Below are positions 38,101 to 50,100 of a stretch of 64,000 nt of DNA, one piece after another (positions within the stretch are counted from its first letter, which is position 1; every line of letters starts with the position of its first letter). The notes beneath the pieces are model-generated. The model searched no databases. It was given only the letters and a program-made list of their open reading frames with translations, and was not told the origin of the DNA. A program made the translations under genes and the position numbers. The DNA lies in contig OZ020491.1 of assembly GCA_963971405.1 (NCBI GenBank), positions 22,066,855-22,130,854 on the forward strand, given 5' to 3'. Source of the stretch: Psococerastis gibbosa (Eukaryota; Arthropoda; Insecta; Psocodea; Psocidae).

Positions 38101-41100
38101 AGTGGATTCCTGCTCCATAGGAGCTGCACCACTTAAGAGGGATTTTTCTTGCGCCTGCTGGTCGGAGTTCTGCTCCGTTGGAGCTTCTCCTTTCAGCTGC
38201 AATTTGGGAGTTTCAAAAGATTTAGTATCCATGAATTCTTCAGGAGTTTTTACCTCCATATCGGGTACCGGTTGCGTTCTCACCATCCTCGGTGAGGCAC
38301 ATCAGGCCAGGCCTATGGCCCTCCCGCGATCCGATGACTCCTTAGCCCCAGTGACACGGTTCAGCCGTCCCTACGATGGACCCGTGCAGCTATAGCGAAC
38401 AACTATAGCTGTCGGTTCCACTTTCAGTATGCCTACTCGTGCCTCCGACACTTGCATCTCCTATACTATAGGTGTTTCCCCTGGATCAAAGTTGCCAGCT
38501 CTGACCGCGGCTCACCTGAACCTTCCAGAGGGCAAAGAGGTGTGTTGTGTACGTCCACCCGCAGGTGGATTTCTCCTCAACCTCCAGCGTCTCTTTCGCA
38601 GTTCAGGTCTCCGTCTCACCCACACGGGGAGGGATGTGGGCGCAGGTTTTTTAGGTGGACCCGATCACCGGTTACCTTCTTAGTCGCCCTACACCAGGCC
38701 GGCTCAGCCTGGCTCAGTGTTGGACTCAAGCTCGGGCACCAACGACAAGGTGCGGCAATCATAGATTCTTGTGTAATCAGCGATCCAGCAAGCTAACCTG
38801 CAAGCTAACACGCAAACCAGCACACTAATCTAGGACGCCCGGTAACCATAGCCCGAGTATCCCCTGATAAATCGTGAGCTTTCTTTCGTCCCATTGGCTG
38901 CTGATATTGTAGATAACTGGTGGCGTGATGTACTTTGCTATCTGCTTGTAATTGACTGATACGATCCCTCCCTATGACAACAGGTTAGATTCGTACTGTC
39001 GGTACCTTTCACAACCCAATTAAGTTTTCAACAAAGCTGGTCAAATTTAGAATTAGCACGTTATTTTAATGCATATTACCTAGATAATACTTATATTTAT
39101 ATAGGTAGTTTTGGTATACTGTGTGTTTTGAAATGATTATTGTATTTTGTATTGTACTAAATTGACGAATCTCGACAATTTTAACATTCATTCATTCATT
39201 ATATTACAAAAGCTTTTTTTTTCTTCTAGAGCTCGGGGTGAATTTAAGCCTCTTGCACCATCTATCCAAAAATCCCGGACTTTGTCTTCTTCGTCTTCGT
39301 CAAGCCGCCACTTACCTGTACATCTTCCCCAGGTCACTTCCATCTCGTCTCTCCCTCGATTCTGGGGCCTCTATTCATGCTCTGTGCCCAATCTACCAAA
39401 TTCTTTTTGCTTCTTTTCCCTAGATCTCGCCTGTCTCGACGTTTGTTTAGATCATCTTCTGCGACACTACAACTCGGGCTGGACTTTTAGTTTCTCGCAC
39501 CAACTCTCTCCAGACATCCCGGTCCTTGCTCTTTCTCTGCCAAGCCGCCACGGACATCTTCTGCAGGTCATTTAACAATTAACACACTTCGTCCCTTCAT
39601 TGGTTTCGTGGCCTGCCTTGGCCCTGTCTTGCCTCCATTCTCGCTGTATATGTATGTATAGGGGTAGGAGCTTGGTGTTGAGCCATTCGCTTCTCGTGTC
39701 CAATCCACCGAATTCTATGGGGTTTTGCTAAGAGGCGATATCTTCTGGATCTCGCCTAACTTAACGGTTGTTCTTCTGCTCCGGACACCGCGTTCATTTG
39801 CTCTTAAGGGTTAACCGTTAACCTCAAGAATGTAGCATGGTAGATGGTTGCTCTGAGGTATGCATAGGTTGAGCCATTCGCTCCTCGTATCCAATCCGCC
39901 GAATTTTGGGGGGCTTGCTAAGAGAGCGATGTCTTCTTTTTCCTGAACCTCGTCTAACTTGACGTTTGTTCTTCTGCTCCGGACACCGCGTTCGTTTGCT
40001 CTTAAGGATTAACCGTTAACCTCAAGAGTGTAGCATGGTAGATGGTTGCTCTGAGGTATGCATAGGTTAAAGCGTATGCTGTTTGCGTATTAAATTATCG
40101 CATGTATAGTGTTTATGCGCGCGATGTGTTAACGGTGTATGTGCCGACATGTCTGTTATCTGCGCTGCATGACCGACGCTATGCTTGGTATATGCTAATG
40201 CCAGGATGTTCATTATTTTTAAAATTTGTTATGACAATTATGAGTCTTTGAGAGTTTGAAATGTTGGAGAGGATCGTTCTACAGAAAATGCCATAAAAAT
40301 CGCCGCGTGTTTTTGTCTTTGAATTTACATACATACTACATACTGGACTTAGGTTGGTGAGTCCAGCCCGGGGGGGGGGGGGGGGGGGAGACTTTTGGCC
40401 GCTTCCGCTACACCACGCCACCTCGGACGATCTTATAATCCGCCGCTCGCTTCCAATCTCGGGTGCCGGTGGCGTGCACATCTTCCAGCACTTGGTCTCC
40501 ATCTTAGTCTTGGCCTACCGGGACGCCTTGGGTAGTTGAAAGTTTCTTCGAAAACTAGCTTCACATACATACTTATTAATTTATATAAACAATAATAATA
40601 CTTATTGTACTCCTCAATGTGCCACGCTGTTATAGTCGTTTTATAAAGTACCTTTTTTTCTCGCCTGAAATCTAAGAGAGATAAAGCGGAAAGAGTTTTC
40701 TTAGATCAGGAAACATCTTATTTATCATAATTACGAGTAAAATTGTATATTCAAGTTTTCGCCTTTCCGAGGTCGCCCAGTCTCGATGTATCGGAAGTCC
40801 GCAACTGTGGTAAACTTGAATTTGTGGGAATCAACCAGTCAAAAGTTTACGAAAGCCTTGTGGAAACCAGTGGCGGACACAATTTTTAATTGGGATGGGA
40901 AGGGGGGGGGGGTCATCCCTCAAAATCCCGCCTAAGGTATAAACTGAGAATAAAAACAATACGGGATTTGATTTAAGTAACTGATTAAGTGAGTTAACTG
41001 GTTTAAGTAGCTGATCTTTTCCGAACAGGAACAGGTAACAGTGTAGTTTGCCTCCAAGCGGTGTACCCTGGGTGATGCTAAATAAACTGCAATTCTTCGC

Positions 41101-44100
41101 CTTTTATCGTGCCACATCTTTTCTGAACAATTCTGGTTGGTACTTACAGAATGAAACGTAACCATTTAAATAAGTATTACAATAACACTTCATATTTCAT
41201 GTTATTTTAAAAATTTAAGTAGTCACTTTGCCGCCTTTGGGGGTCGTGACCCGTCGTGGGGTCGCGAAAAAAATCTACCTCCCCCCCGTCCTTGCCTATG
41301 TTATATCCGGCTAACATATCCTCTTAAGGGGCAGTGCTGCCAGCATGCACGTGTTAACTCGTCAATCACGTGCTGTTGGCACGTTGTACTTAATGACAGT
41401 TTCCATGCGTCCAATTTACGATTTAAAGAGTACGTACTCCAATTATACGTCGTATGCTATGAACATCTGCTCGAGTTCTAATGGAAGCTCTCATACAGTA
41501 ATTGGCCTTTCTAGTGGATTTCTCTTGGGTTATTTTTAGACCTGAGGTACCCGCTGGGCTATATCCCTTGGTTTTATTAGCAGTTTGAGTAACTTACTGC
41601 CTATATCCGATGTGATATGTCAGGACATGCAGCGTAGTGGTACGGACTCTGACTTTCACCCGAAAGGTTGTTGGTTCGAGTCCCACTCTGGCTACATTTT
41701 CTGGCCATGCTTCGGAGGGCATGAAAAGCAGGCGGTCCCGGGCCTTCCTGAGTGTAAGAGCGGGCTTTATAGCCCTAACTCCGCTAGGTTGGCTTAGTAA
41801 TAGAAACAAGAAAAGTCCTTATTTATTTATTTATTTATTTATATATTTATATCAGACACCAATTAAGGCGGAATTATTGATGTTTTTGATTGGAGTCATT
41901 AAATAGCCTCCACACAGAATTCTTCTTGGCGCAAAAATATACCGATTTCCTCTGAGCTTGTTGAGACGATTCTTCAAGCAATTTAAATCTGGGGGGAATA
42001 GAAACATGTGACCCATTTGGTAGTACTTTGGTTGATGAGCTGAATAAGTAATAATGTAATAAATAAATGTATTTTTCTTACAAGACAAAATAATAAATAT
42101 CATCAAATTATCCCAAGGAATTGTGCTAGGGGTGGGAACATACCAAATACTTGTAGTTACCATACTATCGCCTACTTCTGGTTGTTGGTTGTAGCCCCCA
42201 CGCTTACAGAATTTTCTGGCAATGCCTCGGAAAGCTTGTACTTAGATAGGTGGACCCTGGTTGTGTTGGCGAGTATTTAACATGACTCTACTGAGAATAC
42301 CATTGGCTCGGAGAACGAGGAAAACCCTTGTTTATTGCTACAAATAGAGGAGGCTACATATTCGGGTGTCTGCGTCAACATTGGTCATCGTCGTTAGGCG
42401 GGGTTTCAACATACATCAATGGTCAATGGTAAATGTGGTATTGACGTTTTAGCAGACTTTAAAGACATACTAAAAATGTCTGCTACAACGTCAAAACCAT
42501 ATTTACCATTGACCATTGACGTATGTGGAAACCCCACCTTTTGAAATAAACAGAGAAAACAGCAGTCTCCATCTTGGTCGATTAAGTACAACCAAGAATC
42601 GGCGCAAGGTTGGGCTATATTAAAATAATTACTACTTTTATAAAAATCCCTTTCAGCTCTGGCCGATCAGGTGTGGGAGGATTTCTTAAAAGCACCGACT
42701 TATACCAGCAATAATATGCATACGTTAAGGATCAGCTACATTGAGCATTGACCTAAAATCTAAGGCAGCTGGCCAAACTGATCATTAATCCAATTATGTC
42801 AATGCTGGCCAAACCTCACTTAACATTATTGAGTCACGGTTGATTTTACATTGATCTGCCACCGTATACATGGAATGGTGTTATTTGTGCGATTTGAAGC
42901 TTGTTCACCGAAAAAATGGAAAAAAAAAAATAATTAAAAAAATAAGCTTAATTCCTTTAGGGACAGATATATTTTATTGACAAGGAATTTCTGTATAGTT
43001 TTAATTAAATTAATTTTAGAATAAGAAATTAATTTGTCGTTCCACAGCCGCAAAGAAATGAAAGTGGTCCGTGAACAATTTAGAATAATGAAGCTTGCTT
43101 AAAGTGCAGTCTATTTCCCCGATTTATTTACAACCTTTCTAATTAAATTGCACTTTATCGGGGTTTTCAGAATTAATAATATTTGACATGAGGAAACGTA
43201 AATTTCCTTCAAAAGCTTTCATTTTTTGAGTTTTTCTTCTGACTACTTTCATAACTTTGTGGCTGTGGAACGAGCAACTAATTAACTTTGCCAAAAATCC
43301 GCGGCCATTTGTAGTTTACAAAATATTTTGAAATTTCTTAATCCATTTTTTTAGCGTTTGCAAATTCACATCACAACTTCACAGGACCCTTTGATAACAA
43401 TCGGGCCGAGTTTCGACTTTCGAGTTAGATAATTTTTTTTGAAAGTTTTAAGCCTACTTGTAAGTAAAGAGTGATAGAACATAATTACCAACAAGTAACA
43501 ATAATTTTTATTATAAAAGTAGCGATTATTACTATAGTAGATAACGTAAAACCCATCTTGGTTGGTCTTAATCTTAATTAATGTACTTAATTAAAAGTTT
43601 TCTGTTTTTATTTCATAGCGATAACTATGCTGAATAATCTCCAGAAACACTGAGCTCAATTGACATAAGCCATCTGTTTGGTTTCTGTTTCTAAAATCGT
43701 ACGATGGCATATGCTGCAGGATACGTTCGTCTGTTAGCGTTCAGCTAGCGCCCCGTCTGGCATTTGGCCTGCGGGGTTTGATTAATGCATATTTTAACCG
43801 AAGGGTGCATCCTCATTTCGTGTAATAAAAGATTCAAATGGGGTAGTTTTCTATTGGGGTGGTCTTCTCTCATCAAGAAGTCGCTCCCCTGTGCATAACG
43901 CACTGCTTTATTGGATTTTTAATGGGTTATTTACAATCTGTTGGCTGTAGGGCCTCCGAGCACAACGCTGTACTTTTACGAGGCGGCATTGATGTCCGGT
44001 CTCGTATGGTAGTCGTTCCAAATGCAATGGGGTTTGTTTCGGATCCTGTTTTGACAGAAATTGCTTGAACGTTTGGTGGATATGATGAATCAGTCGAATC

Positions 44101-47100
44101 CGGCCGTGAAAGCCTTTGTAATCATATTTTTTGCTGAATAGGGTAGTTAACAGACATTACAATCAGTAGAATCCGGCCGTGAAAGCCTTTGTAATTATAT
44201 TGTTTGCTGAATAGGGTAGTTAACAGACATTACAATCAGTAGAATCCGGCCGTGAAAGCCTTTGTAATTATATTGTTGGCTGAATAGGGTAGTTAATAGA
44301 TATTAAAATCAGTAGAATCAGTAGAATCCGGCCGTGAAAGCCTTTGTAATTATATTGTTTGCTGAATAGGGTAGTTAACAGACATTAAAAGAAATTACAT
44401 ACACATTTTTTTCTTGTAATTTTTTCTTACTAATTTTCTTTCTTATTATTTTATTTCTTCTTTATTACTTTGTTTTCATAATTCATTTCATTCTAATTTG
44501 GAATTTGCGTACTTTGCAAATAAGAACAGTGAATCTAATGAAAATGGCTGGATTTTTTTGTGGAAAATTTCTTCATGGTTATGTCTAATCAACTACTATA
44601 ATTAAATTGTAACTGCGTACTTAACAATTGACTTTCAATTTTGTTCACTTTTGATGGGATTTCTGGTCTGCATTATGATGCTTAGTTTGATTTTTGGTCC
44701 GATGGGCTGATGTGGCAGCATTATTTTCTAGATTTTCTACGCCCGCAGGTGGAATAAACTGGCAATCTGTGCGGCCTTTAGGACACAGAGCAAGGCCGTG
44801 TAATGTTGCCAATTTTTGGCTTACGTGGTCACCGAGTTGTTGACACTGTGAAATTCTTTATCGTGCTCTTTACCGAGTTGCAGCGCAATGAGGTTCATTT
44901 GTGACGTCATTTTGTAGATGGCAGCACCAGTTTCACTGATATCAAAGCGTTGATTTTTCCATAAGCCTCAATACTATTTTAAAATTATTTTATTTATGTA
45001 TTGTTTTAAAGTGATATTTTTCTATAAATCATGGAGAATATATATATATATATATAAAATTATATGCAGCGAAATAAGGTCCGGGCAGTAGTAAAAATAT
45101 TATAAAAAATATTAAAAGAATTAATTAGATGCTAAGAGCTTAGTTTTCGCATGCAAACGGCTGCCATTTTGAATAAAATGGATATCGGTTTGTCGTCAGC
45201 GAACCTAGTGACCTAAACTGTCCCTACAGAACCTCATTATAAATGACGAAAACTGAACTTAGGCATGGAACTAGCCAGTATTAGAAACAGTGTTTGAAGA
45301 GCCTCATAGATTTTTCGAAAATTAGTGGTATTGTTTCCACATGAAAACAAACTAGTGCATGTCCTCGATGTTAACCCACTGGGGCTGCAAGCGACAATGG
45401 ACATGCTGAGAGGTGCTTACTATTGTCACAACAGGCGCGCGCGTGGCATAACCTATTTCGAGTTTCTTCAGACAATTTCAACCAATCGGTTGGCAGCAAC
45501 TCTCTGCATATAATCTTCCTAATCTCAGTCCTGCGCCTTCCTCTTCAGGTCGGGTACGAGTCTGGAATTGGCTATAACTGAGTGGATACGATCGCTTCCA
45601 TTTTGCTCAGCAATTACATACATAACCAATGTTTTTATTTTTATTTATTTTTTATTTTAAAGATTAATCGCATACAAACAATTTAATGAATGTATCCGAT
45701 TGACCTTTTCAGTCGCCTCTGTAGGTTATTACCCGTGATGAGTACGACACGTCTCCGATTGTATGGCGTGTAAAGACTCGCACAAGTGCAAGCACGTTAC
45801 CACCTGGCCATCGAAGTCGATAAATGTAATAGCTCAATGATGATTTTATGCTCTTATATGCCCTTTGTACGCAATTCGCCACTTTGAAGTAAACAAACAG
45901 TTTTATTGTTTTTATGCGCAATATATTCATCTGTTTCTGCTGCTATATCTGTGTCAAATCCCATCGATATCACCTCATGTGACATCACTAGGAACTGACG
46001 TCAACAAGTTACACCCACAGTTCCTCGAATTCTGAGGAATTCTTAGACCCAGCCCTTGGCTCAGACCAGAGTCCACTTATATATTCAATCAGGACATTAT
46101 TGTACTAGCATATGAAAAGCGCCTTTAATTAATTGAGAAATTAGACTAATAGATTCAACAAGGATATTATACGAAAAGCGCCTTTAATTAGTTGAAACAT
46201 TTGTTACTAATGGGCATATATTATAATCTGTGCTAAGTAGTAATAAACGACAATTAGTTTGGTGATTTCGAACGTTTGACAATAATTAATAATAACTTTT
46301 TGTTCTACTATAAGGCCAACCTATCGGAGTTACACTTTAACTCGAGTAGGAATGCCCTCCGAAGCATGGCCAGACTATGGTGATTGCCAATCATCAATAG
46401 GCGGGGTTTCCACCGACCTCTCATTGCAGAATGCAAATGACATTGTATTTTTCTTTATATAGAAATCTATTAAAATGTTTGTACTTAACATATCCCATGA
46501 CGCCATTTTTTAACTTTGTTTGTTTGTGATTTTACTCTATGATCATTGATCAATTTTAACTATGGCATAGAGTGAAACAAAAATTTCCGTCAATGTCATG
46601 TGCATTCTGCAATACGAGGTCGGTGGAAACCCCGCCTTAGCACAGGCATTTAAGGAAGACGATAAATCTAACTAACTAACCGGTAATCATAGTAAATAAA
46701 TAAATCAGGACTTTTCTTTGTTGTTCTATAAACTAGCGGAGCCTCCGTCTGCTTTACATGCCCTCCAAGGCTTTGACTTGACTTAATTATGCGCGGTCAG
46801 CCCAGGGGGACTTTTGGCCGCTCTGGCAATTTCCCTCCTTCTTTGTCGATCCTCGGCAGCCGCTGTCCAGTCTGCTGCCTCGACGCCAACTCGAAGGAGG
46901 TCCTCCTGGAACTGGTCCGCCCATCTTAAATAAAAATCTTCTTTCTTTCTTTCCTTCCCTTGTCCAGTATTCCCTGGACAAGGAGCATATATTACAAAAA
47001 TACAATCAATGCATAATAATACCATCCCGCATCCCCAAGCTAGCGCTTATTTGGGACAAAAGACTCATACAGTGCTGCTAAACAAGGCTTAATCATTTGT

Positions 47101-50100
47101 TTTTGTTATTGCTTTCCAATTTATACGTAGTATAAGGAAAGCTTTGTGACGGTCGAAATTTTCGATTCCGAGATTTCAACGGATTTATACGTTTTAAGGT
47201 CCCAGGAACCAAAAAAAGTGGTTTTTACGAAATGTCTGTCTGTCTGTCTGTCTGTGCGTCGATTTCCGGGCAAACTACTCGGTCGATTTTGATGAAATTC
47301 GGCATGTAGGTTCACAAAAATCATACCTCGGGACCATTTTTTTTATTTTGGGCTAACTTAATTTGGGGGGGTTTTATTCTCAAAAAACTCCAAAAAAACG
47401 TCTAAAAAAATTATTTCTCAAAAACGGCTCCAATGATTTCTTTTAAATTCACATATATTGTAGTTGTTATTAATGTTAACGAAATGCGGGGGGTCGCTTG
47501 CCCCTTAATAGGTTGCTTCTGGGGGTAAAAAAATAAAAATAACTAAATTTTAATGAAAAATGACTAAAAATTAATTTTTCTGCGAAACCTTTCTATCGAT
47601 GAATTCTACCTTCAGGTATGTTTTAGGTGTTAAATTGAGTAACGAAACCAGACAGGTTGCTTTCCCAGAAAAGTATTTGGTTCTGTAAAAAAAAAATGTT
47701 TTTTTGAAAAAATGATAAAAAATTCACGATTAAATGCATTGCGTGCCCTGCCAGTATTGCTGTGTGGTAATGTGTTGGTCTGATCTATCTAGAATTTACC
47801 TCATCTCCAGTGAGGTCAGGTGGAAAACCCCTCCCCCCCCCCCCCGAGACATCGGAAATTTAACCATAGGAAAATTATTTACCATGAAATTACTCATTTT
47901 CTCTATCTACTAATTTTGATAAATTGGAAAGCATGTTCGAGTAAACTCGGACCGGTTCTTTATTTATAATGTTTATTTTATTGTACTTTTATTTTAATTT
48001 TATTTTTACTTGTTATTTGTCTACTTGTCAGTTTTTATTATTATTAACTCCCATCGACCAGCCATCTTTTTATACCCGCTTTTAACTCACCTATCTGTCA
48101 AGACAAACCAAAACGATCACATTTACAAAAATACAAAGTCACCAAAAATACAAAGTCAAATGCAAAGTCACCCGATCTGTCATACCTTATGTAATAGCTC
48201 ATTATTAAATGGGTTATGTCCCATTGAGAACGGGTCAATATCATACTCATTAAATAATTTGTAAATCCTCTGCAAAGGATTCTCATAGTGACCATTAAAT
48301 ATAAATAGCTCTAGAGAGCGAGTAGCCCTCACATTTACTCTAATTGGAAATAATTCCAAAATTTGTGGATTGTCAATTAAGTAGTTTAAGACATTGTACA
48401 CAAACATGCAGTCCAACACATCTCTCCTAGATTTTAAGGTTGAAAAGTTAAACTCATTCATCATTGATGAGCTGCGGACAGGATGGCGCGAATAATGTGG
48501 ATACACCTTATGCGTATCTTCGCCTGGGTCTTCCTCTTGGTCTTCTTCTGAGGGGGATTGCTTCCCACACGGCCTTGGGGGGTCTGTAGTCCGGCATCCG
48601 GAGCACATGTCCTATCCATTGTAGCCTTTTTGCTCTAAGATCGTCAATGACGCTGAGAGCATTGTAGAGCCGATGAATATCGGCGTTGCATCGGATTCGC
48701 CCTCCGAGGCATGGCCAGAAAATTTAGTAAGTGTGGGACTCGAACCAACGACCTTTCGGGTGAAAGTCCGTACCATTACTGTACATTGTCGTGACGTAGT
48801 AACGCTGTGCTGATGGCTGATTCCAAACGGTGACTGAGCTCTAATTGTTTAAACTCAAGTGGTTCGGAATCCACTATAATCAGGATGTCCACCCTGTCAG
48901 TCAACTCCCCTTTCCCCCGGGGTGAAAGAGTCTGCCCTTAGGGTGCCTCAAGTTAGCAGACTCACTTCCCCCCGCCAGACTGACAGGGTTGCTTAAAGCA
49001 GAAATGCTAAAAGCATGCGTTGGAAACAACGACAATTTTCTAAACACGGCACTGCACCAGGAAGCCAGCCAATTGTAGAACTCGTAGACAAATCCTATTT
49101 AACCACCTCCAATTAAATGTGATGCTCATTGCCGCTGAGTGGCCCATGTTAAAATAAATAACTCGCGCCCCAGTCTATTACGTTATGCATCTGTGACTGA
49201 CAACAAATAGAAGAGGTCGTCATTTTGAGACAGCGCCAAGTTTTGTTTTTTTGTTTTGGTAGACAGACTCTGCTGCCGTGGCCTTTGAAATCATTAACCG
49301 CCTGTTGCCGTTTTGTTTGTTTAACATTTTCGAGCTTTGTAATATTATATGTGGCCGCGGGCTTCTATGTATTTTGAGACAATACTGTGTTACTTTTTCA
49401 AATGCTTCTTGTTTAATTTTAGTTCCTACTTCCGTCGTTTCATTGCACCTACAATTTTTTAAAAAGCCATCAAATCCACCGGAGCCTGTTCGAAACTGCA
49501 GCAAACTGGTTGTGTGCTCAGCGTTGGCAGGGGAACATGGTGAGGCATGATAACCCGCTGAGACTATACCCGTCAGTCTACGTGCTTGTCCAGTCCTGGT
49601 CACCTCCAAATTAATCGTGTGACTTTACTTTGTTCCCCAAGTGGTTCGGAATCCACTATAATCAGGAGGTCAGTCAACTCCCCTTCTCCCTGAGGTGAAG
49701 GAGTCTGCCCCTAGGGTGCCTCAAGTTATTAAACAGAATCACTCCCCCCGCCAGGCTTAAAGGTTAAATCAGAAATGCTGAAAGCTGGCGTTGTAAAAAC
49801 AGACAAATTTTGAAAAAATCGCCAATGGGAAGAGATTGTTCCCCAAAACTTAACAATCAGCTGTAATGCTTCACCCGTGTACAGTTTGCCAGAGTCTAAT
49901 TACTTCAAGAGTTGACTGGAGTGGGAACTATATTCTAAAATATTACTAGAGCCAGAAGTAAGGGATGCCATAAAACCAGCTCTTTCGCACGACCTGGCCA
50001 GAATATTTTTTGTTTTTGCCTTCCAGAACATTTGGTAGGAGTGGGATTTGAGATAAATATATGTACGTACATATATATTATTATTATTATTTTATTATGA

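Larger units (their letters stand above)
33254..38857 (-). mobile_element. Full-length two-ORF LINE (LOA/R1-I group) with A tail and 11-bp TSD
   Basis: The target-site copies TATCCCCTGAT at 33243-33253 and 38858-38868 are identical. A 25-base run (T on the plus strand, 33253-33277) is the A tail. The order on the minus strand is: 5' UTR of about 570 bp, ORF1 (38286-36913), ORF2 (to 33345), and a 3' UTR of about 90 bp. ORF1 and ORF2 overlap. APE endonuclease, reverse transcriptase and RNase H in one ORF2, with a DUF4780-like ORF1, fit the LOA clade, though other RNase H-bearing clades are possible. Both frames are open throughout, so the copy looks young. It lies antisense inside the first coding intron of Spinster. 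Confidence 0.92.

Noticed and set aside
37642-38395. Long plus-strand open frames opposite LINE ORF1
   Set aside because: They are antisense shadows of a clear coding frame and show no family motifs.
39147-39575. A 142-codon plus-strand frame rich in Ser/Pro
   Set aside because: Low complexity, with no start context, splice signals or domain. It overlaps two diverged copies of a short repeat.
40366-40388. G run as a regulatory quadruplex (also 5470, 12080 and 16150)
   Set aside because: These are homopolymer runs inside or beside repeats, prone to assembly error. No gene start is nearby.
40871-41290. A third hAT MITE starting CAGTGGCGGACAC
   Set aside because: No matching inverted right end or 8-bp duplication could be found.
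44088-44390. CRISPR-like array
   Set aside because: The whole 73-bp unit is repeated, with no variable spacers, and the genome is eukaryotic. It is an ordinary tandem array.
48180-48608. A 142-residue host gene
   Set aside because: The sequence is two LINE tails joined, not a single protein.
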